From NCBI GenBank assembly GCA_003254925.1, contig QANZ01023311.1:124001-188000 (forward strand): DNA of 64,000 bases, read 5' to 3'. Source of the stretch: Chamaecrista fasciculata (lineage: Eukaryota; Streptophyta; Magnoliopsida; Fabales; Fabaceae). The notes under the pieces were generated by a model, which made no database searches, was not told the DNA's origin, and was given only the letters and a program-made list of their open reading frames with translations. Position 1 is the first letter of the stretch. Each line of letters begins with the position of its first letter. Both the position numbers and the translations under genes were made by a program. Shown here piece after piece: positions 11,178-22,726 of this stretch.

Positions 11178-14100
11178 ATGGCAGAAGCAGGAGGAGGAAG
11201 TTCAAAGCGAATGTGGTGCTCAATTCCTGAGCGTTTCCAACTGCATGCGGCTATGTTAGCCCTTCAGTTTGGCTACGCTGGCTTCCACGTTGTTTCTAGA
11301 GCCGCCCTTAATATGGGCATCAGCAAGCTCGTTTTTCCTGTTTATCGCAACATCATCGCTTTCCTTCTCCTCGTTCCTTTTGCTTACTTCTTCGAAAAGT
11401 ATATATATCTATATATATATATATATATCATCCTTTTAATTCATTACTAAATTAACTAGGGTAAATTTCACTTTGGTACTATGTTCTATGGACCAATTCC
11501 ATTTTGGTACCCTATTCTTTCATTATTTGTTACTATATCCTATCTTTTTTAGGGTACTAAAGTAAAATTGATCTAAAAATACAGGGTATCCAAATGTCAT
11601 GACATTTTTGAAAGAACATGGTACTAAAATGTCACTTTTGAAAGAATAGGATACTAAAATGAAATTGGTCCACATGGTACCAAAGTGAAATTTATTCTTT
11701 TAATTATTATATCTCTTTTCATTCATTTACTCTGTTTAATTTCCTCAGGAAGGAGAGGCCTCCACTTACTCTCGGCTTCCTCCTCAACTTCTTTCTTCTC
11801 GCTCTAGTCGGGTATATATACTCATACCAACAGATATATATATATACATGAATTATGAAAATGCATGAGTATAATAATTAAACCAATAAAAATTACAAAT
11901 ATGTATATATGATTCATACAGAATTACTGCAAACCAAGGGTTCTACTTGCTTGGGCTGGACAACACCTCACCCACCTTTGCATCGGCTATTCAGAACTCT
12001 GTTCCGGCCATTACTTTTCTTATGGCCGCCGTACTCGGGTAACACACATAAATTAATGGTTAAAGTACACTTTTGATCTCATAACTTTTACTTAGGTCTC
12101 AATTTGGTCCCATAACTTTTTTTTTGTTGCACTTTTGATCTCATATCATTTGTTCAAGTTACAGATTTGGTCGCGTGTTACACTTTTGGTCTTATATATT
12201 TGAGTCATGTTGCAGAATTGTTCTCATATCTTTTAGTCAGATTACAGAATTGATCATATATCTTTGAGTCAGGTACAGAATTAGTCTCATATTTTTGGAT
12301 TAGGTGAGACTGATAGTGTAACTTTTTGAAAAAAAATATGAAACTAATTCTGCAACTTGACCAAAAGATATCGGATCAAATCTACAACTTTTTACAAAGA
12401 TATGAGATAAAAAATACAACAAAAAAAGTTATGGGACCAAATTGAGACTCAAGCAAAAGTTATGAGACGAAAAGTAAATTTCGGCCTAAATTATGTAACC
12501 ATCCATTCAAAAAAAAAAAAAGTTATAATATTAATTTATATATATACTTATGATTAATAAATTTCATCAGGATTGAAAAAGTGAGGCTGAACCGAAAAGA
12601 CGGGTTGGCGAAATGCGCCGGAACATTATTCTGCGTGATCGGAGCAACAGTGATAACGCTGTACAAGGGTCCCACCATATACAGCCCTGTTCCGCCCACA
12701 CAGAATAACACCCCAATATTATCGGTGTTGGGTTCACTTGGGTTAGGAGACGCAAAAGGAAAAAGCTGGACCCTTGGATGCATCTACTTGATCGGACACT
12801 GCCTTTCGTGGTCAGGATGGCTCGTGATGCAAGCACCGGTGCTTAAAAAATACCCGGCTCGGCTATCCGTGACGTCATACACGTGTTTCTTTGGAATCAT
12901 TCAGTTTCTCGTAATTGCTCTTATTTTCGAAAGAGACCCACACTCTTGGCTTTTCCACTCTGGAGCTGAAGCCTTCACTATTTTCTACGCGGTACGCTGG
13001 TTAATTAATCAAGGCCAAACTTCTATATTTGGCTTATCAGATCAAAATTTTGTTTTGGTTCTAAAAATTTATTTTGTCCGTTTTGGTCCCTTATATTTGT
13101 TTAAAGTTCTATTTTGGTCTCTTAAATTTTTTTCATTATGTTTTGGTCCCTGAAGTTTCTAAAAAGTTCTACCGTTAGTCCCTGACTCTTTTCCATCAAC
13201 TTTATTCTATTAAAAAAAGAAAAAAAAAACTAATTTTATTTTTTTTTTGGGTGAAAAAAAATTTATTGGGAGAAGGACCTTATTTTGCTCTTTTATAAAA
13301 GAGAAGGACCTTAATGTAAAAGAGCAAAATTATTGGGAAATGAAAATTGATTATTTTTTCTTTTTTTAACCGAAAAAGTGGCTGAAAAAAATTAAGGACT
13401 AGCAATGAAATTTTTTCAAAACTTGAAAGACCAAAATGGAACTTTGTGAGAGACCAAAAGAGAATAAAAAAAAACTTAAGCGACCAAATCGGAATTTTGA
13501 GCAAACATGAGGGACTAAAATGAAATAAAAAAAAAATTGAGGAACCAAAATAAGAGTTTGATGATGAATTAATTAGTTGATTGAGTTAATGTGTACGTGA
13601 TTAGTGATTAATTGAGTAGTTAATGTTTATGCAGGGAGTGGTGGCATCAGGAATAGCGTTCGCAGTGCAGATATGGTGCATTGACAGAGGAGGCCCTGTG
13701 TTCGTGGCAGTGTATCAACCTGTTCAGACGCTTGTGGTTGCTATTATGGCTTCCATTGCTCTTGGTGAAGAGTTCTATTTGGGCGGGCACGTCCCTTCTC
13801 TTTCTTCTATTTTTTATATAATAATTAATATTTTGGCTTTTCAATAATAAATATTTTTTTAAACATACTATCATAATAACTTGATTTATATATTACATAT
13901 ACTAACTAAGATTTTAAAAAAAATATATAAAAGTAGTAAATAGTAAATTACACTTTAGTATCATGTTCTATGGACCGATTTCACGTTGGTACCCGGTTAT
14001 TTCAAAAGTGACATTTGGAACCTGTTCTTTGTACCGTTAACACTTTGATATCTTGTTCTATGAACTAATTTCACTTTGGTATTATGTTCTTTCACGATTT

Positions 14101-14971
14101 GTTACTCTATTTTATCTTTTTTAGGGTACCAAAATGTTGATGGTGCAAAGAACATGATACGAAAATGTTAACATACAAAAAATAGGGTACCAAAGTATCA
14201 CTTTTGAAAGAACATGGTACCAAAGTGAAATCAGTGTATAAAACAGAGTAACATAGTGTAATTTACCCTTAAAAAATCATGATTTTTACTTTTTTCCAAA
14301 AAAAATATACAAGTTTCTTACTATACTTTCAAAAATCTACTTCACATATATTTTAACTTTCTTTAGTTTTTAAATTATAAGAATACAACAATCAAAGTCT
14401 TTGCTAGATTGAATTATAAGAATAAAATAGTTCAAATATATTAATATTATAATTCTTAAATATCAAAGAGTATAAATGATAAATTAAATTTTTAATTAAT
14501 AATTGAATTATTAACTTGTGCTTTTTATTAATCGTTTTTTTATTAAATTAAAAATCAATTTACTCTATTTATTCTTCCAATTCTCCCTGTCTCTTCATCA
14601 TCATGTCTACGTTCTCTGTCAGTCTGTGTCTACTACAGTCATAAAGACAACACTGATGATTTACAAGTTTGACCATTATATATACTTTGACTCAGAATGA
14701 CAACACTAAAGATATATATATATATATATATTTTTACAAAGCAACTTTGTTCCTATTTAATTAATTTAGTATATATATATATATTAACTCCGGGTTATGT
14801 TATTACAGGATAATTGGAGCAGTATTGATCGTGGTGGGATTGTACTTAGTATTGTGGGGCAAAAGTGAAGAGAAGAAATTTGCAATAAAGGACCAACTTG
14901 CAATTGCGTCCACTACTACAAGAACTTCACTCAATCAGCCACTTCTTCCTTCATCCACAGAAAATGTTTAA
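11178..14971 (+). CDS. WAT1: WAT1 (WALLS ARE THIN 1) vacuolar auxin transporter, EamA/DMT family
   Basis: Exons 11178-11398, 11749-11811, 11922-12038, 12571-12991, 13635-13786 and 14809-14971 join in frame to 378 residues, close to Arabidopsis WAT1 (389). Conserved stretches include LQFGYAGFHVVSRAALNMGI, KERPPLTLGF, GLDNTSPTFASAIQNSVPAI, SWTLGCIYLIGHCLSWSGWL and QIWCIDRGGPVFVAVYQPVQ. Two EamA domains (about residues 20-150 and 190-340) give ten expected membrane helices. By family knowledge WAT1 sits in the tonoplast, exports auxin from the vacuole and supports secondary-wall formation in fibres. The start is the first ATG after a probable TATA box and matches the family N terminus. Intron 5 appears to use a GC donor (13787-13788). 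Introns 1, 3, 4 and 5 each contain a fold-back transposon. I am confident of orthology at the WAT1-clade level. Confidence 0.95.
11459..11697. mobile_element. Fold-back MULE-type MITE in WAT1 intron 1
   Basis: Starts GGGTAAATTTCACTTTGGTA. The right end TACCAAAGTGAAATTTATTC is its inverse with two terminal changes. The interior has mirrored TTCTTTC/GAAAGAA motifs. It belongs to the same family as 13941-14268, 25115-25544 and 32056-32434. The target duplication is not clear. Confidence 0.65.
12058..12486. mobile_element. Fold-back MULE-type MITE in WAT1 intron 3
   Basis: Starts GGTTAAAGTACACTTTTGAT and ends GTAAATTTCGGCC. The arms carry mirrored TCTCAATTTGGTCCCATAAC / ATGGGACCAAATTGAGA text. 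Flanks TAAATTAAT (12049-12057) and TAAATTATG (12487-12495) agree at 7 of 9 positions. Same family as 6721-6999 and 24597-25912. Confidence 0.65.
13013..13563. mobile_element. Fold-back MULE-type MITE in WAT1 intron 4
   Basis: Left arm starts GGCCAAACTTCTATATTTGG. The right arm reads AACCAAAATAAGAGTTTGATG. Between them mirrored blocks such as TTTTGGTCCCTTATATTTG and GAGACCAAAAGAGAATAAAA flank a centre with repeated AAAAGAG/AAGGACCTT. Related at its ends to 32871-33797. No clear 9-bp duplication was found. Confidence 0.55.
13941..14268. mobile_element. Fold-back MULE-type MITE in WAT1 intron 5
   Basis: Left end TAGTAAATTACACTTTAGTA and right end GTGTAATTTACCC are inverted repeats. The interior has mirrored TTCTTTCACGATTTGTTAC and GAAAGAACATGGTACCAAAG motifs typical of the GGGTAAATT family. 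The target duplication is unclear. Confidence 0.6.
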
Positions 14972-16800
14972 TCATCGATCACAGTCTCCTAATTTTGAAA
15001 TCAAAAGCATATATATTTTGATCTCTTCAGGGATCAATCGGAGAACCACAAATTCATCATACTAGTTATGCTTATGTGTGTATCAAGGGGCTTTCGTTTT
15101 CATCTTTTGATCTTCTCTTTTTTATCTTTTTTTTTTTGGTTTTATTATGTTTTATTTTGTTTCTTTTTGGTTAAATGAAATGCTTCCCCCCTACTAGGAC
15201 ATTTAGAATGAGAGATTACAAGGGAATGGCCATATATAATGATGGATGCATGTCACTCAAGTGGGGCCTACAGAGCCTGAAATTAATCCCATATGCTTTT
15301 GATTACATGTTAATTTATGGTTTGATTTACGCAAGAAAAGTTATTTAATCCCATATACTTTTATAGCTGTGCTCATCTATACTATATTATATTGCTTCAC
15401 CTTTTTATAGTTGGTCAAAAATAGTGAATTAAAAAATTAAAAAAGAAAAAAAAAATACCACTCTCTCTCCCCACTTCTTTAAAAAAAATAAATGAATTAA
15501 AAAAATGCAAAAAATAATTAAAAATTAAAAAATGTCACCACTCGATCTCTCTCTCCACTCACTCTCCCATAAAAACAATTAAAAATTAAAAAATGTCATC
15601 ACTCTCTCTCCACTCACTATCCCATATGAGGTAATTTCAAATTGGTCATAAATATTTTATTTATTTTAGATGAGTCTTACATATTTGTATAATTTCTCAA
15701 ATTGGTCCCAAACTTACTCTTTTATCAATATAAAAATTTAATATAATCTTCAACTTTAAATCAATTCAAACGTTACATCCATATTTAACAGAGACCCAGT
15801 TCCCTAGTTATTACATACGATGGAAGTAGTCAACAGAGACCCAAATGATTCCAGACGTTGAACTAATAATTAAGCATCAAGATTTTGATTTTTAAGCCAT
15901 AATTTCCGCACTCAATTAATCAAATCATTTCGATTGGACTCATATCAATTATTTCGGGATTGAATATTTTTTTACCCATACATTTCTTGTAGAGTTGGAG
16001 AGAAAAATAACGAAGAGAAGAGAAAAAATATGAATTTTATGAAATAAAAACATATAAGATCCATATTTTCTCTTTTTCTTTATTCTTTTTTCTTCTTTTC
16101 TCTCTCATACTATACAAGAAATGTAGAGAAAAGAATTCTAAAAAATCCATTTTAATTTTCTAGATATAGAACCAGTTGAACCAATAAAAAATTGATCAAA
16201 ATTGGTTTTGAATTGCTCTAGTTTGAATTTTAGTTTTTACTCATAGATTAATTTTTAAATTTCATTAAATCACGAGGCTTAATAATATAAGTGATAGTTG
16301 CTTAAATATCATGTCTTTAAGTTAAATTCTTGAGACCATATGTGTATGTAACAAGTTTTATGATGAGTACTCTTCTTCGCAATCAATCCTCAATTTATCG
16401 AATGGACAATATATCTTAATTACGTACCAATGAATATTTGAGAATATATTTAATTAAAAAAAATTGAATTTTATAATATTTAAATATTTTTAAATTTATC
16501 ACAAATTCGATTTCAATTAGACCTTAAACCTTAAATAATATTTCGACTAATTCAAACCTTGTTAATTTCTCTTGCGCTTATTATACTAACTTTCGAGTAC
16601 ATGGTATGATTAAGTGCTGGAAAAATCTGAGGCATTTATAACTAAAAGCTGTCACTAAGATTCGTTAGTGGGTGGCAGAAAATGACTTTGAAGAAGAAGC
16701 TAGATCATTTGAAGCGTGCATAAAAATGGCGTGTGCATTAATTAGCTAGTAGTGGCAGACACTATGTGACCTGTGACCATATATGTATAATCTCATAATA
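14972..16800. other. WAT1 3' region and intergenic DNA
   Basis: The first few hundred bases are the probable WAT1 3' UTR. At about 15425-15630 there is a degenerate tandem repeat (separate entry). I see no gene in the rest. Confidence 0.5.
15425..15630. repeat. Degenerate tandem repeat, about 3 units
   Basis: Units of roughly 65-75 bases combine an AATTAAAAAATTAAAAAATG-like A-rich part with CACTCTCTCTCCACTCACT. Three successive units are visible, the last two most alike. Confidence 0.6.
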
Positions 16801-16810
16801 TAGATATATA

Positions 16811-17585
16811 CTAGGTAACACTTAAAAAAGGTTAGCTATTTAGCTTCAATCGTTGAATTTAATTTTTTTAGTGTCGAGATTTGTATTTTATAAATTAAAA
16901 AAAGATTACACAAATTTCAAAACTAAAAAATTAAATTTAATGGTCGAAAATTAGATAGCTTAAGCTAACTTTTTATAGAACTACTCAGGGGTGTTCACGG
17001 GTTGGATTGGGTTGGGTTTAGGGCGGGTTGGTTCGGGCTCACTAATTTATTTGGCGGGTTGGGTTGGGTTGGGCTAAAGAAAATAATTGAGTCAACCCAA
17101 ACCAACCCAAACCAAACAGTGGCGGGTTGGGTTGGGTTGGGTTGCGCGGGTTGACCCATACTAATTTTTTTTTTATTTTTTATATATTTATTTTATAAAA
17201 AAATTGGTCCCTCTTAAATTTTTTTCTTTAATTTGGTCTTTCACAATATGTTTTTTATGGACTAAATTGAGAATAAAAATTTATTAATTGACTAAATTGT
17301 AAAAATAATATTATTTGTGATATTAATATATAGTTTTAACTAAATAAAAAAATTAATTTTATTTTTTATTTAATATTTTTGCGGGCCGTCGGGTTGGGTT
17401 GGGTTGAGCGGGTTCAAAATCTTGGAACCCGCAACCCAACCCAAACCAAAGCGGACTCAACTTTTTGAACCCAAACCAATCCGTCAGCCCAACCCAAACC
17501 AACCCAAACAAGTGGGTTGGGTTGGTTTTAGCGGGTTGGCGGGTTGGTCCAATCCAATGAACACCCCTAGAACTACTCTATATAC
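16811..17585. mobile_element. MITE-like inverted repeat interrupted by a hAT-like element
   Basis: AAAAAAGGTTAGCTATTTAGC and AATTTAATTTTTTTAGTGTCG on the left are mirrored at 16915-16977 by AAAAAATTAAATTTAATGG and GCTTAAGCTAACTTTTTATAG. The hAT-like element at 16986-17569 has landed just inside or at the right end of this older inverted repeat. Confidence 0.5.
16986..17569. mobile_element. hAT-like non-autonomous element
   Basis: Starts CAGGGGTGTTCACGGGTTGG and ends CCAATGAACACCCCTA. Flanks GAACTACT (16978-16985 and 17570-17577) are a perfect 8-bp duplication. GGGTTGGGTTGGGTT-like repeats at the left and their complements near the right make the ends fold together around an AT-rich core. The short open frame at 17404-17595 reads through these repeats and is not a gene. 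Confidence 0.85.
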
Positions 17586-18760
17586 TATCAGATAGCATAA
17601 TAATTTGTAGTAAGTAATATCAGTCAACTTGATGCACGATTGATATGCATGCATTGTCTCCTATATATATGTCTTTAGCATATTCATATGTATGATACAT
17701 TTAAAACCTCATGACAAGCCTCATGACAAGCAGTAAAGTGCAAGGAAATTTAACTGTTAAGTTAGATACTGCCATTAGACTACACGCCAATATATTTGTT
17801 GTTAATTCCTATTAAGACATGGACAAGTTGACAAAATTATAGGTATATAATTTAATTAACAGATCCCAACAGCACATTATTGGATTTAGATATATTATCA
17901 TATCGTGCTAATCCCTTTTTTCTTCTATAATGTACTTTTTTGTGTAGACACTCTTTCTAGTCTTTGATTTGCTTTTTATTTTTAATAAAAAAAAATCTAA
18001 GTGGGGGTAAGGACCAATATGTCAATAGCTACAAACTGTTCTGAGTTGTTTAAATATCTCTCACTTTTTATAGTTTTATGTATAAATTAGCAGGTAAGAA
18101 AATGTGATGGCCAAGCCTCATCATATGTTCTAGTATAATTATCAATCTGAACATTTAGTAATTCCCTTCTAGTTCATTTTTTTTCACATTAATTCATTTT
18201 TGGGTTAATTAATGTGTAAAATCATTTTACATTCTAACCAGTAAATATATTATCTGTTTTAAAAAAATATAAACGATTATATTGAGATAAATTATAGAAA
18301 AGACTATTTAGAGAAATTTAACAATACAAGAAAATTAAGAAAGAAGAAGCAATTGTATGGGCTAACAGCATGAATGGATGAACTATTACTCCAAAATAAT
18401 AATAAGAAAGCCCATAAGTTAGGTGGGCCTATTGTTTACAGCAATTTAGATGTCACGGAAAGCAATTATATGTTAGTTAAAAAAAAAAAGAAGCAATTAT
18501 ATGGTTGTCAAGGTAAGAAGCCCAAATAACTTTAGTTCTATTAAAAACAAAGCCTATAATAAAAAATATCTACTTGAAAATGCAAAACGAGTCTGACAAA
18601 AAAAAAATGCAGAACGAGGGAGTAACTAAACGACAAAAATCGACTGGGGTCAGCTTGTGTTGTGGAATTGGTGACAAACATCGACTGATGTCTGATGCCA
18701 TTGCTTTAAGCAAAACTCAAAGAGGAATCATCCTAATATATGCGAATAGGATCCCCTAAA
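17586..18760. other. Intergenic, upstream of the phosphatase gene
   Basis: No gene or clear repeat recognised. The last part should hold the promoter of the purple acid phosphatase. Confidence 0.5.
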
Positions 18761-18765
18761 GTTAG

Positions 18766-18772
18766 TATATAT
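18766..18772 (+). promoter_or_regulatory. Possible TATA box of the purple acid phosphatase gene
   Basis: TATATAT lies 63 bases before the ATG at 18835. The position is plausible for a short-leader plant gene. Confidence 0.35.
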
Positions 18773-18834
18773 GGGGGTTCTAGAGTTTAGATTTTAGAAG
18801 CCAGCAATAGCAAGTTTATTGAAAGCAAGAAGAA

Positions 18835-21800
18835 ATGGAAACGATGTTGAAGCGAGAATCTATGTTTATTGCTATAGTATTAGTGGTGGGTATTCTTCTG
18901 TGCACTATTTCTGAGGTTTGTGAAGGCGGAATCACCAGTAAATTTGTGAGAAACGATTATGCCTCTCTTGATATGCCCTTAGATAGTGATGTTTTCAGTG
19001 TACCCTCTGGTTATAATGCTCCTCAGCAAGTAAGTAAGAAATTTCAAATGCTTCCTCATTTAATTTATTTTTTTGGTCTTTTCTTTTCTGGGAACTAATT
19101 TTTCTTTTGAAAGGTTCATATAACACAAGGAGATCATTTAGGGAAGGGTGTGATTATCTCTTGGGTCACTCCAGATGAACCGGGTTCAAGTACTGTGGTT
19201 TACTGGCCACAAGATTTCCTAATTTTGAAAAAGGAAGCTCATGGGTTTTTTCTTACCTACACCTACTTCAATTACACTTCTGGTTACATTCATCACTGCA
19301 TAATTGAGAATTTGGAGGTTTGTGTGTGTGTCTGTCGTTACCATCACAATTTATTTATTTTTGAGTAAGTAAACAGGAATTGATAACTTAATCCCTCGAT
19401 GTTTAGTTTATATACTTAGTACTTGAAATTTGTATAGTCAACGTGATTTAGTCTTCAAGTCTAAGATAAAGGTATTTAAAATGCAATGCTTACACGACAT
19501 TTAGGGATTAAAGAATGTAAATTAAATTGTCAAGGATTGAATTGTTAAAATACTCTCATTGCAAATACAGTTTGACACCAAATACAACTATGAGGTCGGA
19601 TTTGGGAACACCACTCGTCAGTTCTGGTTCAAAACTCCTCCTCCAGTTGGTCCTGATGTTCCTTATACATTCGGCCTTATTGGTAATGTGATATTCTAAT
19701 TCCTGTAATGACAAGTTTAAAACAGTTTAGCTTTAGGCTATGTTTGGATGGAGAGTATGGGAGTGATAGAATATTGAAGGAAAGAAGAAATGAAAGAATG
19801 AGAAATCGACTATTGATTGAATGAATATTACACTGTAATGATAGACTATTTATAAAGCAAGTGAAGTAACTAAACCAGCTAACAACTCATAACGAACTTA
19901 GTTAATACAACTTGCTCAGCTAAATGACTTAGTTTATACTAACTTCCTGATACTCCTATCAGGGAGGGAGTGGAATGGAATGGCTCAAATGAGTTAAATG
20001 TGCGTTTGGAAAATTTTGTTAGGATGTAATGGAATGAAAAAAGGAGGGCCTCCAAAGCCTTCCTTAGCCATTAAAAACTCCATTTCTTTTGTCCACCCAA
20101 ATTGAGTGGTCAAGGATGGGAAGGAGTGGCTTAGTATTTTAAAATGTAGTTTTACCCTTCTAATTTTAAAACATTACAATTTTACCCAAACTTTGATTTT
20201 CATCTTGGGAATTGCTTGAATTGGATGTAAATATGCACTTGGGAGATTGAGAGAGAAATTTCTGTTAGTAATGTAGGAACTTTAAGCAGTAATAGTAGTA
20301 CCCTTATATATATAACACCATTATGCTAGATCTCATATGAAACTGCAGAAACTTATGTAACTATTGTGAGCAGGTGATCTAGGTCAAACTTCTGATTCCA
20401 ACACCACATTAACCCATTATGAAAATAGCCCAGTAAAAGGGGACGCAATACTGTTTGTGGGGGATCTGTCTTATGCTGATGACCATCCATTTCATGACAA
20501 CACACGTTGGGACACTTGGGCAAGATTCGTAGAGAGAGTTGCTGCCTATCAACCTTGGATTTGGACTGCAGGAAATCATGAGATTGATTTTGCTCCTGAA
20601 CTTGTAGGTGTTAAATCGTTCACTGAATTTCAAGTTTTGATTAAGTTGGAGTTTTTGGGGAGAATCAAATCACTTTAAGTACTTTACCGAGAGTCTCATT
20701 CTACTCGATGTGGAATTTAGGCGTCCCATACTACTCAAATCCCTACAAGTTTCCTTTTGTTTTTGTGAGATCTAACCACATTTAGTTTTATGATAGATAT
20801 ATCTGCAATAATTTTATTTGCTGCTGCAGGGTGAACCTGAACCATTCAAGCCTTATACCTCTCGTTACCACGTGCCATTCAACGCGTCGAATAGTACATC
20901 TCCATTGTGGTACTCTGTCAAGAGAGCTTCTGCATACATCATTGTTTTGTCTACTTACTCAGCTTATGGTGAGATTTTAACTCAGATAAGTGATTTGGCT
21001 TTAGCATAAACATTAGAATTTGCTAATGCTTCTTCCATGAGCCAATTAAGAAATCCACATAAAGTCAAGTAATGGGAAATATGGGATTATGACTAGTGTT
21101 GTGGTAAATTATATTGTGCAGAACACACAAACTCACTCATGTTGATTTGTGGAGGCATAGATTTTCTTATTTGACTTTTATGATTTTAGGTGAATATACT
21201 CCTCAAAATTTATGGATTAGAAATGAGCTACCAAAAGTGAACAGAGAAGAGACGCCGTGGCTGATAGTTCTTATGCATGGCCCTATATATAATAGTTATG
21301 TAAATCACTATATGGAAGGAGAGACCTTCAGAGCAATGTATGAGAAGTTCTTTGTGGATTATAAAGTGGATGTCGTATTCGCTGGTCATGTTCATGCTTA
21401 CGAACGTTCTGTAAGTCCACATTCTCCTTCTTCTTGTTTGTCATACCTTAAGCACACTCATTTTAGGATTAATATAATTGAAGGAAATTGTAGATCAAGG
21501 AAACCAGAGAATTTAGCAACTTGTGTGAAAGAGAATATGCACAATTTGTATTCATGAAAAGATAATATATTGACCAATGGAAGTTTAGTCTAGCGGAAGG
21601 AACTGATCCCACACAAAGTGATGAATCAAGTTTAAATACTTAACTGTGCCTCAAACAGAATTGTCTTTAAGTGAAAGATACTTGTAAAAAAGAAAAAAGA
21701 AAGATAATATATTGGGATACTAAACAACAATCAGGAAATTGTTGACCTTCTCAACAGTCCGAGGAAAGCTCCTCATGAGCTCACCATCATCCTTAAAGAT

Positions 21801-22602
21801 ATCAAGACAGTGTGCTCATCTCACCAAACTGTCTCTTTCCGTTTTACTAATGCTCTTATAGACAATAGTTACTTTTATTTCCTTAAATCTTGCATGGTAG
21901 GATACTCTTATTGTAATTTGTAACTGTCTTTTCTGAGAATCAAAAAAAAGAAAAACAACAATAGTGGTTGGAGAACTTGTTATTAATGTTACCTCCCACT
22001 CCTATAGTTTCCTATCTAAGCTAGTTTCCTATAATTTGACAAAACGATATATGTTATGGCTTTTTGTCTGTAATTCCTTTTTTGAGTTTATTAACAGATA
22101 AAAGTATATTGTTAATGGTTTTGCAGGAACGTGTATCAAATATTGCGTACAACATTGTGAATGGATCGTGCAGACCCATCAATGACCCTTCTGCACCGAT
22201 GTACATAACAATTGGAGATGGAGGAAATCTAGAAGGATTGGCTACTGAGTACGTATATATATAGATCAGATAGATAGTTTTATTTAAGCATTGATTTCAA
22301 ATAATTAACGTCTTGTTAATATATCTGTTGATTAAACATAAAAATAGTTGAAACTTGAATAATGCAGAATGACGGAGCCACAGCCAAGGTATTCAGCATA
22401 CCGTGAAGCCAGTTTTGGGCATGGAATACTTGATATAAAGAACAGAAGCCATGCCTATTTTACTTGGAATCGTAATCAAGATGGGTATGCAGTGGAAGCT
22501 GATTCTATATGGTTGCACAATAGACATTGGACCCATTCTCAAGATGCTGCTGCATTACAGTATACAACAACTTTGAACAAACAGCTATATCAGTATGATT
22601 GA
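18835..22602 (+). CDS. Purple acid phosphatase (plant high-molecular-weight type, PAP10/12-like)
   Basis: Exons 18835-19029, 19114-19317, 19571-19682, 20374-20603, 20830-20968, 21190-21410, 22127-22248 and 22368-22602 join in frame to 485 residues, the usual size of plant homodimeric PAPs. A hydrophobic signal peptide (about residues 10-30) suggests secretion or vacuolar routing. A fibronectin-like N-terminal domain ([16 protein letters not shown]) precedes the metallophosphatase domain. All seven metal ligands are visible: D172 (GDLGQT), D201 and Y204 (GDLSYADD), N238 (GNHE), H323 (LMHGPIY), H360 and H362 (GHVHAYER). By family knowledge the enzyme uses a Fe(III)-Zn/Mn centre to hydrolyse phosphate esters, often for phosphorus recycling. 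The MHGPIY segment differs slightly from the common MHSPWY. The paralogue within the PAP10/12/26 group is not decided. Intron 3 holds a solo LTR. Confidence 0.93.
19764..19961. mobile_element. Solo LTR of an LTR retrotransposon, in intron 3 of the phosphatase gene
   Basis: A 198-bp segment begins TGATAG and ends CTATCA, the TG...CA ends of LTRs, and is flanked by GGGAG on both sides (19759-19763 and 19962-19966), a 5-bp target duplication. No internal region is present, so it looks like a solo LTR. The interior resembles short Copia-type LTRs by impression only. Age cannot be estimated from a single LTR, but the intact duplication suggests it is not very old. Confidence 0.65.
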
Positions 22603-22652
22603 AGTTCCAAAGTGCATGCAGCAGCCTCAATTATATATATATATATATATAT

Positions 22653-22726
22653 ATGGAACGAAAAATAACTAAGGGACCAATTTAGAACATTGAGCGTAAC
22701 TGAAGGACCAAAATAGGACTTTGGCC
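22653..22726. mobile_element. End fragment of a GGCCAAAG-family fold-back element in the phosphatase 3' UTR
   Basis: The text from TATGGAACGAAAAATAACT to the terminal AAAATAGGACTTTGGCC matches the right end of the complete element at 32871-33797 (33722-33797) with few changes. Only this end is present, next to a (TA)n tract, 50 bases after the stop codon. Confidence 0.65.
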
